From assembly GCA_950106755.1 (NCBI GenBank), contig OX467091.1, positions 10,247,538 through 10,311,537 of the forward strand: 64,000 nucleotides of DNA. Reading direction: 5' to 3'. Numbering within the stretch: the stretch's first letter is position 1; each line of letters begins with the position of its first letter. This DNA is from Climacium dendroides. Its lineage: Eukaryota; Streptophyta; Bryopsida; Hypnales; Climaciaceae. The notes beneath the pieces were generated by a model that ran no database searches, was not told where the DNA came from, and worked only from the letters and a program-made list of their open reading frames with translations. Positions 1 through 12,424 of this stretch are shown here, piece after piece. A program made the position numbers and the translations under genes.

Positions 1-1607
1 CTCTAATCCCTAATTACAAATGCCTACTACTCAACAGTTCATCTCTCCGTACCCACTCCCAAGCACGACACACCGCCAAAACGTAAATGCCACCAGAAAC
101 ACTGTCCTCCAATAATGCAAACCAAACTCATCACCGGATGAAATGCAGGATACTCCTCTCCTTCACAGTACGCAATTCGTACAACGTCCGTCAAACCTGC
201 TGCGCAACTCGCCCGGAGCAGGAGTCTTTGAATACTATGCGAAGTGTAACAAAGATTTACAGAATTTATGTCAACCGAAGCGCAACAAATCATGGACTAA
301 GTCACTCACTTTAAGCTCCAATTGGACTCGTAAATGCAGGATGATTTGAGCTAAAAAAAACTCCCTGTCCCTCAAATGGCTGTGTAGGTTGAGTTTTATC
401 CGTCGATTGTGGCTCCGGATGTGGAAATGGTGGCAGCCTACGAAGGCGGAGACCTGCGAGTGGGGGATTCGGGGTGAACAGAACAAGATCGTACCCTCTG
501 AGAGACTCTGTTCCTGTATCCCAGCAGGCTCGTTTTTCCAGTAAGGTCCCTTGGGGTGAATATACTGTCCTGTCACCAATTAAAGTCAAAAGTAGCTTTT
601 ATTACGCGTACTGCAAAGTTAGTTACTGGGTTTGACATAAATTTACTGTTATTTTTCAAAAATGATTGTCACATGTTATCACTTAATTGGTCAAAGACTT
701 GTGAATAGTTTGTGTGTAATAAAATATATTGGCAAGAAAAGTGCCAAACTGGCTACGTTTGAGTTGAATAGGGCAAAAGTCAAAAGTTATTAAGTTGAAT
801 GAAAACAAAACATGTATTAAAATCAATGGTAGCATATTGGACCTAATTTTCTAAAATGATGTATTACAATATCCAGAATAGTTGTAATCTTGTACTTATC
901 ACAGGAATAGCTGTATGCAAAGTCAAAAAGTTACTTGGCAAAATGAAAAATGAAACATGTGATAATATCAACAAAATTATTGTAGTAGAATTATAACATG
1001 TGATTCAAAGAATAGTAGTATTTTAAATTTTTATTTAGGATTTTAAAATTTTCAATAAGCAAAGATTATTTAAAAGTCAGATTGTAATCAAATTAATTCA
1101 TTGGTGCTAGCACATTGAATTTTTGGATAAATGAGGTCTATTTATTTTGAATGCTTGGATGAAAGTAGGATAAATATAGATGAAAGTGGATGAAACATGA
1201 TTAATACTCATTCTAAAATAGAAGAGTAAATTTGGATAAGGAATTTTACATTTGTCTCCTAATTTTGGCAACAACTCTAATTTGAAGGAGAATTTGATTC
1301 CACTCACAACTCTAAGGACTAGGAGGCCATTGCGACAAAATGATCATAGGTCATAATTTTCCCAATGAACCATCTTAAAGAGCTAATTAGCAAGGAAGAT
1401 GTGAATTATATCCTAGAATCTACAACCTTCAATTAAGTTCCTACCCTATAAAAATGAGGTTGGTAGGAAAATGATTTCTTATTTGATCACTAAATTTTGT
1501 AACCATTAAGTTCTTGAATGAAAGCAATGTAGATGAAAAACAAAAAAGTTGACCAAAAGCTGAAAATAGTAGGTATGGTCTCAATGGTTCATTGGACAAA
1601 TTATATA
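1..1607. other. Intergenic, no gene recognised
   Basis: Bases 1-590 are less AT-rich than what follows and carry short overlapping frames on both strands, none with a domain I recognise; this could be the edge of a gene lying to the left. From about 600 to 1600 the sequence is strongly AT-rich without coding signal. Confidence 0.5.
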
Positions 1608-1722
1608 TTATAACCAATGAGTCATGCTAGCGACAAATTGGTTATTGTACATAATTGGTTGTACATTTTTCAATCACAACCCTTGATCTGATCCAAGGGT
1701 GTAGGAAGCAAGTTGAAAGGAA
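1608..1722 (+). repeat. Solo copy of the 6.4-kb foldback repeat family
   Basis: The run beginning with 'ataaccaatgagtcatgc' and ending with 'aagcaagttgaaaggaaag' aligns with 6597-6705, the loop and start of the right arm of the foldback at 6380-6795. Only one arm is present here, so it is a partial or single-arm member of the family. It lies about 80 bp before the putative leader of the NudC gene. Confidence 0.7.
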
Positions 1723-1799
1723 AGTTACGAAAAAAATAATCTTGCCGCCCCGACCTGTGTAATTGATAGCTTTTTGGATGAATCTCGTAAGATGGATGA

Positions 1800-2557
1800 C
1801 CTGTTCTCCCTGTGGATGAAGCGCGGATGGATGTACACAAATCAGAGTTGCCTTGGAATTCTCATCTTCTACCTGTCGCTGAAGAAGCTAGTCTCAGTCT
1901 TTCTTCATCACTGACTGATTCAACTGAACAAACTCAGCTCGCCTTTTCTCTTGGACGTCGTCACTGCTCGGGTGAATACTACTGTCCCTTCCACATCTTC
2001 AATTGCATCGCTGTTTTAGGTTTACTTTTCACATGGACTGTTGATCTTGTTCACAGCTTTGTTGGTTTGTTTGATTGTTGCCTTGCACGCTCATGTATGT
2101 GACTTGAAGACTGGACCTCTAGTATCGTTAGAGTATTTTCAGTGTCAAGGAAGAGGTACTCAACTCCGGAATTAACCTGTAATTGGAGAGTGTTTGTGGT
2201 GAATGAGGAACCTGGTGAAGGTTTTGAAAATCGGATATCTTAATGGTAATCTAGGGTTTTGACTGCGGGAAAGCTGTTGTGGCGGAGAATTTTGATTCTG
2301 CCACACTGACGTGAGGGGCTGGAGGATCCTTGTGAACAGAGCAAGGTGGAAAGAGATGATGTGCAGAGGATTTGGTGAATGTTGGAATGATTGTGAGGGT
2401 CAGCTTTGTATATTGGCGAGGTTGTACTTTGCAGAGAGAATTTTTAGTTGAGGAAAGTGAAGTTGTTGAACTATGCCTATTCTGTGTCTTAAATCATATT
2501 TGTTTTACTCTGGTGCAGATTCTAAATTAGTGTCATCATTCTATAACTTGAAAATTG
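1800..2557 (+). other. Probable 5' leader of the NudC-domain gene, with leader intron
   Basis: This stretch is less AT-rich than its surroundings and ends at the NUDCD2 start codon. A pyrimidine-rich acceptor (tctggtgcag) ends at 2518, 39 bp before the ATG, which suggests a 5'UTR intron. The donor was not assigned. A 96-residue open frame (1812-2102) lies within it and has no recognisable domain; I treat it as leader sequence. Confidence 0.45.
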
Positions 2558-4043
2558 ATGGCTTCAGAGAAGTTGGCTCCTACGGAACGCCATCGCTTCG
2601 AGCAAGATGGTGAGCATTTTATATACCAAATTTTTGAATTCGTGTATTCCACTCTCTTTCGAGGTCAGGTCTTTTGTACCACTTACGATGGGAACACTAT
2701 CTAATCGGCAGCGATTTTCAGCTGGCGCATGCTACTTTATTGACTCATTCTCTTCCAGCTTTACTACAGATTGAACTGATTTGGTTTTGCGAGTATTGGT
2801 TGTGACAATAATGGGATCACCATCGTTTTCTGATTTTTCACCATTTAGCATGCCGTTTCATTATGCATGGTTCATAGTGCATTTAGACGTCACCTGCCTA
2901 ATTGTGTCACTCAGACGAACGGGCAATGGAGACGATGGAAATGCTGATTCAATGCGTGCACCATGAAGAGGCTGAATGTTGGTGATGTTATGTTTGGCAG
3001 GAGACTTGATTTATGAGTGGGATCAGCAACTGGAAGAGGTCAACGTGTACATACCATTGCCTGAAAGTTTACCCACAAAGTTGCTGTACTGCACCATAAA
3101 GCCAAAACACCTGGAGCTAGGCGTCAAAGGCAACCCTCCTTACCTTAATGTGCGTCTACACACTGAATTCTCTTCCACTCGGTTGAGTTCCCTCAGATGC
3201 TGTTGAATGAGAATGATGTGATCTTTGGTATGAACTATGGATATTTTCTGTCGATCGACCATCCTGATGCACTGCATTTGTTCATTTTCTTTTATCGTCA
3301 AGTCGTTACCAGAGGGCCATTTGCCAATCGATGTTAGAGACGCCAATAGATGAATTCATCTGAGCTGAGCATGTTGTTGGGTTTGTCTGCAGCATGATCT
3401 GGCAGGTCCAGTGAAGACCGATTGTTCATTTTGGACAGTTGGTGAGATTTCTTACCTTTCAAAGCTCCTAATCTGAAATTATGTCTATATCAATAAAACT
3501 TTTTTAGTTGGTAGATTTACAAAGATGACGTTCAGGATATGAGGGTTCATCCCAAACCTAGTGACCACCTTATCTCGAGGCTGTTAGCACTGACGTCATC
3601 CTCTGTTGTGCAGAGGACCACGTAATGCATGTGACACTTCAGAAGCGGGAGAAAGGTCAACCTTGGCCTTCAGCTATAGCTGGGCATGCTCCCCTCGATC
3701 CTCTTAAGAATGAGCAAGAGAAGCAGCGCATGATGCTGGAGAGATTTCAAGAAGAGGTAGGTTTCACTTCGGAGTCTATGCAGATTTCTAACATTTTGTT
3801 TTGTTTCCGTCTCTTATAGAGTGTCTCTGGAATTGAATTTCATTTGAGAATACATTATCCGACAATTTTATTCTATTAGTTGTGAAGCGTTTCCTTCCTT
3901 GACTTTATGGACGTTTGTATGCCAGTAGATAACTGATTTACGTTCTTACCTGCGTGCAGCACCCAGGCTTCGACTTCTCCAACGCAGAGTTCAATGGAAA
4001 CGTTCCAGACCCAAGCAAATTTTTAGGTGGTATGCAACGTTGA
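2558..4043 (+). CDS. NUDCD2: NudC domain-containing protein 2-like (CS/p23-fold co-chaperone)
   Basis: Five exons join in phase: 2558-2609, 3001-3149, 3393-3441, 3614-3756 and 3960-4043, giving 158 residues, against 157 for human NUDCD2. The CS (p23/alpha-crystallin-like) domain covers about residues 18-105. It starts with the IYEWDQQLEEVNVYIPLP strand pair, passes through IKPKHLELGVKG, and closes with the CSFWTVEDHVMHVTLQK strand. The C-terminal part has the family signature of NUDCD2: MMLERFQEE followed by HPGFDFSNAEFNG, matching the LERFQKENPGFDFSGAE region of the animal protein. Family members bind client proteins and Hsp90-type partners and stabilise dynein/LIS1-pathway components in animals; the plant role is less defined. 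Every intron is GT-AG. The assignment is strong from the C-terminal tail as well as the CS fold, which separates it from BOBBER-type plant NudC proteins. Confidence 0.9.
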
Positions 4044-4453
4044 ACAGAAAAGCCAACCTAATTTTTGAATATTTATACTACACATTATAGTGCAGGTTGA
4101 CTACTCTCAGGATGCCTGTTGTGTTTATGGCTTCCCTGATGAACTTTTTTTCTCTCTTGCTAAGTGAAAACATGCTCTCGCTATGTGTTAAGTTGGGAGT
4201 CGCCCGAAATTGACGAGTTTACGTCAAGGAAAGGGTTATCTGCTGTATGATCATCTATGCTTGGTCAATGATCCGTTCTTCAGAGTGTGGATCGTAAATC
4301 CCAAAATAAATTAGTTTCAAGGTAGCTGTTCCTACTTCCGACCAGTTTCTGAAACTGCTGCAGATCGTGTCTAAAATATACGTCATTTATTCATGAGAGC
4401 TAGGGTCCATTTCGGGTATACGTATTTTCAGCATGTTGAAATTTCATATTAAT
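4044..4453. other. 3' flank of the NudC gene
   Basis: Mixed composition up to about 4440 and probably 3'UTR for the first few hundred bases. No open frame or repeat was recognised before the transposon border at 4454. Confidence 0.4.
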
Positions 4454-5272
4454 ACTAGCAGTTGGTGCTTGCTATGCTACACATTGATTTCATCATTAGA
4501 ATTTTATAAGAATTTTTATGTATTAGATAGAATGCAGAACAAAAATTTCAATAAATCTTCAAATAAAAATGACTAAAATCTTTGTATAATTTTTTTAATA
4601 AGTAAGCATATATTGAAATGTACAGTAGAAATTTATTGAATGATGAATGAAACATATGCAATGGTAAATACTATAAAAGATACACACACATTAAAATGCA
4701 TTAGAAATCTGACTCCATTGTTACAAAAAATGGCAACCCAAATTGAAGAATTGAAAAGAAAAACTTACAAATCTTAAAAACTTTGTAAACAACTTAATTG
4801 TTGTGGAATCCAAAATTGCTTCAATTGAATAAATTTCTCAAAATCATTTGGTAGTAGCAATAGAAAATTGAAATCATAAAAGCTCAAAGCTCACAAAAGC
4901 ACAAAATCATAGAAGTGCAAAGAAGTGTAAAGCCAAGAGAAGCAATGGATTTGCTACCTCTATAATATCATCCTACGGATCCTCTTTAATATCACCTCAA
5001 TTGCAACGACTATATTATTTCTATAATATCATCCTTTGTAAAAATTAATATTATAGAAGTGATTGCAAACTGCTACTCTATTTCTGTAATATCACATTGT
5101 GTGAAAATATGATTTCTATGTATGCATGATTGAAAATATTTTTATAAAATAATTAAGATAATTATTTTAAAGACTTAATGAAATCATTATCATGCATTCT
5201 ATTCAAATATATCAAAATTTTACTAATATGTGATACAATGAATGCTTAGCATAGCAAGCACAAGCTCCTAGT
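4454..5272. mobile_element. 819-bp non-autonomous element with terminal inverted repeats
   Basis: The left end reads ACTAGCAGTTGGTGCTTGCT and continues ATGCTACACATTgA. The reverse complement of the right end reads ACTAGGAGCTTGTGCTTGCT and continues ATGCTAAGCATTcA. The inverted repeats are therefore about 36 bp with few mismatches. Both ends are flanked by ATTAAT (4448-4453 and 5273-5278), which is either a target duplication or, because ATTAAT is palindromic, part of the inverted repeat. The interior is AT-rich and non-coding, so the element would depend on a transposase elsewhere. Related left ends occur at 14999 and 37049. The superfamily is not assigned. Confidence 0.75.
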
Positions 5273-5278
5273 ATTAAT

Positions 5279-6379
5279 GGTAGCATTTGTGATATTATAG
5301 AGGGAGTTATGATTTTAGTAGTATGATTCATATGATGTCCAAAACATTAATACCAAGAAACCTCTTTTGACTCCCAAAATTCCCAATAGAAATTTAGACA
5401 ATTATATACTCCATATAGGAACTATGCTCAAATGCTTATTAAGAGGATTTAAGATGTAGTTATCTTATTTTGTAAGAAATTTGTCAAAAAGAAGATTCCC
5501 TAAAGTTCTATTTATTCTCAAATTCAACTTTTGGAGAGAGACTATCAAATATCATTCATTTTGTAAATAGCAAGTGGGAAATGTCTTGTTCATTCTTTGG
5601 CCAAATTTTGAAGTAAAATGGATTTCTATATCCAATTGCACAATCAGATTTGCCCATGTAATTGGGCATTACTTGTTTTTCATTGTAAAAGTTCAAGTTT
5701 TGTCCATATGAAGGATTTCCCCCATTAACTTATGTTGAACAATGATGCTAGTTGTTGGGAATTGTGCAAAAAAAAAAAAGTGTCTCTTTTTGTTGACATA
5801 TTTTTTGCAAAATCCCTTTTTCTTCTTTAGACATTATCCTATGCAAAAAACTATAGAATCCCACATCATTTATCATCCAATTTGACCCTTAAGTGCTTCG
5901 ACATTCACATTGTAGGCATTGTTTTGTACAACTAATTTCTCATTCATCCAATGTAACACTTGAGTCTTGAAAAAACAACCTTCTTTAATGACCAATTTCA
6001 TGAAAATTGCGGTAAGCAATATTTTTGGTCAAAGAGATGCAAAAATGTGCAAAAATTCAAAAAAGGATTGAGGTATTAAGGAGTTAAGGAAGCAACACCC
6101 ATAACCATCAATTTAAGGTTTTTGGATATGATGTCTATTAATAAACATTCAACAAATTAGTAAACCCTACTAGCAAGAGAAAATGAATTCCAATGCACTT
6201 TCAAATATATTTTTTGAACACTTTGAGTATAAGTTGTGAATTTTTAAAGAAATGACTATAGATGCACCTAATACCAACACTACTAGAGTTTGATATTCAA
6301 ATGTAGTACATCCTTGTAATCACATCTATTTACTTCCCATGATTTTCAAAAATTTTAAAGGTGGCGGTTATGAATTAGA
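5279..6379. other. AT-rich intergenic, no gene
   Basis: No open frame of note and no recognisable repeat family. The stretch separates the inverted-repeat element from the foldback repeat. Confidence 0.5.
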
Positions 6380-6795
6380 TAACTGATGAGCCGTGCTACC
6401 AGCAAATAGGTTACCGTATATAACCTATTGTACATTTTTCAATCATAACCGGTTGTTGACTTTTCAATGCTAACATGGCACCATCCTATTGGCAACTTGT
6501 CACTATTTGCCATTACAAATTGCAACTCATAACCTTCTTTCCTTTCAACTTGCTTCCTACACCCTTGGTTCATAAAGATCAAAGGTTATGTATTAGATAA
6601 CCGATGAGCTGCACTATATCATACATAACCGGTTGTATATTTTTCAATCACAACCTTTCATCTTCATGATTCAAGAGTGTAGAAAGCAAGTTGAAAGGAA
6701 TAAAGATGAATTGCAACTTGTAATGGCAATGGTGAGAGGTTGCCAATGGGATGGTGCCACATTAACATTGAAAAGTCAACAACCGGTTATGGGTA
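6380..6795. repeat. Foldback (hairpin-forming) repeat
   Basis: An imperfect inverted repeat. The left arm is about 6443-6590 (from 'ataaccggttgttgactt' to 'caaaggttatg') and pairs with the right arm at about 6655-6792, whose reverse complement has the same landmarks in the same order: CATAACCGGTTGTTGACTT, TTTCAACTTGCTTyCTACAC and AAAGGTT. The intervening 6591-6654 is a loop that repeats 6380-6443 directly (both carry 'agataac(t/c)gatgagc' and 'acatttttcaatca'-like runs). It looks like a foldback or MITE-class element. A partial copy is at 1608-1722. Confidence 0.75.
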
Positions 6796-6999
6796 CAGCG
6801 ACGCTTATGGGTGCTGCTACCTTAACTACATTGCTGTAAAGTCTTTACGCCGTTTTCAGCCAATGAGGGTATTCGTAAGTCAAGGTCCTTTACTCACTCA
6901 CCAGTCACCACTCGTAAACAGACTATCATTTTAAAATAATAGAAATTAGGAACGGGTTCTGGGGTTGCCATTTGCCAAGCTTGCATTCACCGCCGCTGG

Positions 7000-7906
7000 C
7001 TCGGGCCGGTCCTTTTGCAGCTTCTCCATTCTTTGGTCGCCACTGCGACTTCGAGCGTGCGGCAGTAGCAAAGTAAAATAAGTTTGAGGCTCAAGCTTGA
7101 TCTCCTGCTCCAATAAATTGCTCCAATGTCGCAGAGATGGAATTTGCGAGGCTTTGGAGCAACTGACAATCTGAGTTGATCGAGCGAAGGGAAGGCTGCC
7201 GTGGTGTCCAAGTTCTTTCGGAACATTGCGGGAGTGTTCTTGTGAGTGTTTCTTTGAGAATTGAAGGTCTGTTGGCGTTTTGGAGAGGAGTAGCGATTCC
7301 TTATTACTAGTATTAAGAGATTTTAGGCATTCTTCTTGTTCTGGATGTTTATCGCTGCTTTTACTGCTGCCGTTATAGGTTCTCCATTCACCCGGTTACC
7401 ACTCTCAAAGCGGAAAGTAGTGTTAAATTTCTGGATAATCTCTTGCTCCGAATAAATTCAGTTGCTCTACTGTCGCGGATTGGAAGTTAGGGTGCGTGGG
7501 AGCCGTTGTTTATGCCGGAGTTGATGTAGAGAAGAGGACAATATGAGCTGAGGGAAGGAGTGATTTGAGAGTTAAATTGCGGGATTGATCGAATATTGCG
7601 AGATTGATCTTTGAGTGTTTCTTGCGGATGTGATGGTTAATTTAGCGGGTGTTGTAATTTGCGGTTTGCGGAGGAGAGAAGTAGCGACTTCGAGAGTGTA
7701 GATATATCTCTTGTTGTGGCATTTCTGTAGCTTTTCTTTGGTTTGGTGATGTAAATTTTGTAGCTACGAGGCTGTAACGGGGACGGTATTGGAATTGAAG
7801 GTTGAATTGGCTGGTCTTCTGTAAACGAATATCGCGGTCAGGAAGAGATTGAAGAGATTGAAGAGATTGCGTTACACACTAGAGAAGGGGGAGCAGGTGT
7901 TGGGGG
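7000..7906 (+). repeat. Leader of the hydrolase gene with a diverged tandem duplication
   Basis: Two stretches, about 7015-7300 and 7375-7695, share ordered landmarks: 'ttctccattc', 'tctcctgctccaataaatt' / 'tctcttgctccgaataaatt', 'tgtcgc(a/g)ga', 'gagtgtttctt' and 'ggagag(g)agtagcga'. This is an old local duplication of about 370 bp just upstream of the start codon. A short perfect triple of the 12-mer 'gaagagattgaa' lies near 7843-7875. The region is probably 5'UTR and promoter. Confidence 0.55.
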
Positions 7907-10900
7907 ATGCAGAATACGAAATCAATGTCAGCAATTAGCTGTGGCCGGGGAATTGTGTCGCGGAGCTACTTGAGCACGCGTCCTGTTTCACCTGCGCGTT
8001 TTTCTCTTCATCCACGCTTCAGAACCTTCTCGCACACTTCTCAAGAAGTTGCTCGCGGAGTATACTTTCCACGACGTCGCCTCCAGCTCTCTTCTTTTGG
8101 ATGCTGTGGCGGGAAAGCCTTGTGTCGAGAGAGGCCTATCGAATGGAAAAGAAATTGGGTCTCTGTGAGACCGTTTGCAACTGCTAGATGGACAGGGGAG
8201 AAGCCAGCTGTCGAGAAGGAGCTGGAGTCTGTTGCGGGTGGGGATTTGGACCGCATTGGCAAGCCAGAGATATGCACGGCTGATGAATTGCATTATGTTG
8301 CTGTCCCCAAGTCTGATTGGCGTCTTGCTCTGTGGCGATACCTACCTACAAAATCTGTAAGGCGCGGCTTTACTTCAGTAGTATCTTAAAAAACATGGGA
8401 GGCTGATATGTGTATGTTGAAGCGCCAAAATTTCCGCCTACGAAGATCTTAAAACTCAAGGATTGTTACAATCTGATCAGTAAAGTCAAAAATTTCATTG
8501 CGGGAGTTTTCTGAACGTGTAAGATGTGCTTCTTGACGCAGGCACCAAAGAGGAAACATCCCGTTTTAATGCTCTCTGGTATTGGAACAAATGCAATCGG
8601 GTTCGACATAGACTCCAGTGTAAGTCTCCTTCCACTTTCTCCTACATTGAAGAGCATATCCAGTTTCGGATGAGATTACAAAGTATATCGAGTAGATTTT
8701 AATAGTATTCATTTGTGCAAATTAATCGTAGCGAGATTGCGAGAAACGAGTCTCTCTACATGATAACTGTTAAAATGCTTGTTATTAGTAGAGAAGGGTA
8801 CCATGTATGTTGTAGTTGGTGGTGTGGGATCCAGTGGATGGATTTTTCAATGTCAGGGTTGAAATGCGAGATTTAGGGTTTGTAAATTCTTGTGTAATCT
8901 TCAAATCCGCATGGCAGAGATTATTTATCCTTGTCGAATTACGTTAGAGGGCATCCGAATGTTTTACTAAGCAAATTATAGGTGAGGATTATATGAAAAG
9001 GGGTCAGACAGCTTCGAGATAGAGAGTGCGAAGGCCATTCTAGGTTCCCATTTTCACGTGTATCCTCCTCCACAGGCGTCACTGGCTCGTCATCTATCAG
9101 AAGCAGGATTTGACGCATGGATTTTAGAGGTTCGGGGAGCGGGTCTAAGCAAGCGAGAAGGAGAACCAACGTCCAGTGAGCTTGGTGGGGCTGATGGCGT
9201 TCTTAGTGGAGCTGTGCAAGATGCATTCGTCCAAGCAACACTCAAGAACGCCACGAAAGCAACCGAAAACAAGGACAATGGCGCTCCAAAACATGACAAA
9301 AAGGAGACCGCCCTGGTTCAGCAATCTAATGGTTTAGCAAAATCCGACAACTCCTCAACGGAAGAAGATACTGTAGCCTCTCGGTTGGCAAATAGATTAA
9401 CACAGATATCGCAGACTCTGAAAAGCTTGGTCGGCGAAGGACAGTCGAGCATCCTGGTAGCCAAATTTATAGAGCAGGTGAAAGCCATTTGCAATTAAAC
9501 ATGATGCCGATTTCATTTTCCCAATGTTGCGAGATTCTTGTTGTTCTCGTATCATTTTGGAACTAGGTACAAACTTTTTTTACATTTTTTTTCAAATTTG
9601 CTAAATGATATGCAGGTCACTTCTTTACTGGAGGATAAAGTGCTGAATGAGCGACTTGGGGATCTTCGGGAGAGGCTCACGGGTCTGTTGGAGGGACCGC
9701 AGACGAACTCTGTGGCATCCCAGGTCACGGAATTCAGCAAACGGGTTGCCATGGTTTTGGAGGAAGGGCAACGTTCTGTTTCTCCAAGTGTCACCAATTT
9801 GCAAGTAGGAACACTATCCTCTAAACTTACATCTATTCTGCTTGGATCGGGTAAACAGCATGGTACCAAATGATTTGTGAGAGCAAAGCTACTGGCTGGT
9901 AATTCTCCAGACGGTTGTCGAGTATCGTAGGTTAGAGCTGTACGCAGCGAGCAAGGGGCTTTTAGATCTTGAATTTGCGATTTAGTCTTGCATCTCTTAA
10001 ATTTCGTCTGTTAGACCTAGAACTAAGACGTTTTGCATGTAAGCAAGTCTCGCGTTAAGAATCTTCTTTAAATAAGAAACTTCGCTGGTAAATCAGTCGA
10101 GCTGAAGTGCAGGATGTACCTTTGGCTTCTGAATCTTTCGTTCTTTCTCAATGCGATCTGCTACTTGCCTGGGATCTGACATATTCAATAAACGTGGGTT
10201 TACAGGAAAGATTAACCACAACAATCAGCGATTTTCAGGAACTTCTTGAATTATATGCCAAGTATGATTGGGATTTTGACACCTATCTTGAAGAGGATGT
10301 TCCTGCTGCTGTAAGTTCGAGCACCTTCGTTTGTTCTGAGTGGACACCTTCATCAGTTCTAAATTAGGTTGCACTTTCAGACATTTCTGTTTTCTAGGTT
10401 ATTTGTGTGAATTTCAATAGTGGCACCAAGGAAGATCGAAAGAGGTAACAGCGACGCTTATAAACGAAGTGCCTTTTAACCTTGCCACTACATTTTCCTG
10501 TACTGTATGATAAATATGCGTGATATATCCTATCATTTAGGTTCTTTGAGAAGAAGTTATCAACAATTTAGTACTACATAAGGCATGGATGCTTACCATT
10601 TGCAGACTTATGCAATCTTGTATGCAGATGGAGTACGTTTCTTCCCATACTGCAACTCCCGATGGAAAAGTCTTAGGTGTTGGGCATTCTATGGGAGGCA
10701 TTCTCCTATATGCTATGCTTGCCATACGTGGTAGGTTCGTCAACTTTTCTGGAAGGTGGAAGGAAATCTGACTTAAAACTTTAGCACTGGTTTATTATCT
10801 CTTGAATTCACTAACGCAGGGACCTCTCATGTAACTAGGGTCAAAAAAATTTACACCTTATTTTGACGTTAGCTTCCTGATGCTTGTGGTTGGCAGAGGA

Positions 10901-12424
10901 GAGAGCTGGACTTGCAGGAGCTGTAGCATTGGCGTCGTCACTGGATTATGGAGTGTCTGATACCTCGCTTAAGATGCTTCTACCACTTGTAAGTTTTCAG
11001 CGCTGGATGTTTTGGCGCAATGTAAGCTCGCTAAAATACTTGGTCCTGGGCTTTGGGATTGACGACCACCTAGTAAATCATCTGAGTTTCAATTCGTGAC
11101 AGAAATTTATCTTGTACTCTTCTCATGTTGTGATGAACAAATAAAGTCTTAAGCCTTTTTTCGAATTTGCAGACAGATCCAGCGCAATTATTAAATGTGC
11201 CAGTCGTACCTCTAGGGGCATTGATGAATGCAATTCATCCACTAGCCTCACGTCCTCCGTACGCTTTAGCCTACTTGGGCTACCAGGTCTCTGCTCGTCA
11301 AATGATGGAGCCGGATCTTTTCAAAAAGCTAATTTGTAACAATTTTTGTAAGTGTCGCTGCTTCAGTATGCTTGCTTTACCTTTTTCCATGGCAGATCCG
11401 CAAGAACAGTATGGAAGTTGTGGTTATCATGTCAATTCAGACTGCTCTCTAGAAGTTGCTTTGAAATTACACTGATGTGTGCTTCAGGTACCATTCCCGT
11501 GAAGTTATTATTGCAATTAGCAACAGTCTTTAAGCCTGGAGGCTTGCAGAATCGAAACGGCACTATTAGCTACATGGAACGCCTCAAGAGCTGCAAAGTT
11601 CCTGTTCTTGCTATTGCTGGTGACGAAGACCTTATTTGTCCGCCTATTGCAGTCATTGGTAAATATCTTCATTCCAACCTTTATTGTCTTAATTTATTTT
11701 CGAGCATTAATGTACAAATCTGGTTATTCCTTGATTCTGTTCCGTGCTGACTGTCGTGTGAGGTACTAATGGAGCAAGGTCCGAAGTTCCGAACCAGTGT
11801 CCCATTTAGGGGTTCTACATACGTGAATATCAGTGGTCCGACTGTAGCCGTCCAAGATCTCTTCCCTGAACCTGCAATTTTTTAGTCCCAATCCTGGCAA
11901 TGCATACCCAGTGAAGGATAGTCGAATTTTCCTTCACAGAGGATGGTTTTATCTCTAAATTAATTGCAATTGAATGCTTGTCGTAATAGGTCTAACCCAC
12001 TGTGTTTTGTGGTTTCTGTTTATCGCAGAGACTTTAAAAGCTTTTCCAGAGGCCAATGTAACGTATAAAGAATTCGGTGGTGAAAATGAGTTACACTACG
12101 GCCACTATGATCTTCTTTGTGCTCGTACTGTATGTTCCTTTCCTAATCTGGTTCCAGTTTACCTTTCACTTAGAGTCTTTTTTTTTCCTCTTTGAAAGAA
12201 AAATCTGATAGAATTTGAGTGCTTTCTTGGTCTGCTATTTCTGGAATTTAAGCGCATTCTATACCTTGTTGTGATGCGTAGGTGTTTTGAGGCATCGTTT
12301 CTTCTAGATACACCAAGTAACACCAATGTCGTACACTGTTTTACAGGCAAAGGAAGAAGTTTACCCTGTTATTCTAGACTTCTTAATAAAGTACGACGAT
12401 GCTAAGGTTGACTCACGTGTGTAG
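7907..12424 (+). CDS. Plastid-type alpha/beta hydrolase (plant UCP031088 family, At1g15060/At1g73750-like)
   Basis: Eleven exons join in phase: 7907-8356, 8542-8619, 9076-9477, 9616-9804, 10206-10310, 10628-10730, 10897-10988, 11173-11347, 11488-11658, 12029-12129 and 12347-12424, giving 647 residues. The first ~100 residues are rich in Ser/Arg with few acidic residues, like a chloroplast transit peptide. The catalytic region starts with ICTADELHYVAVPKSDWRLA and the oxyanion-side LLSGIGTNAIGFD. The nucleophile elbow is GHSMGG (Ser at about 429), the acid is in AIAGDEDLICPP (Asp at about 577-579), and the histidine is in LHYGHYDLL (about 614). Between the early strands and the elbow is a ~200-residue insert (about 200-405) of helical, low-complexity character, which is typical of this plant family. 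The substrate is unknown; a lipid or ester hydrolase role is inference. Exon 6 begins exactly at a Met codon, but phase and conservation show it is internal. Confidence 0.88.

Noticed and set aside
1812..2102. 96-codon frame with Ser/Leu-rich product
   Set aside because: No domain or conserved pattern, and it lies in the probable leader of the NudC-domain gene. Kept only as leader sequence.
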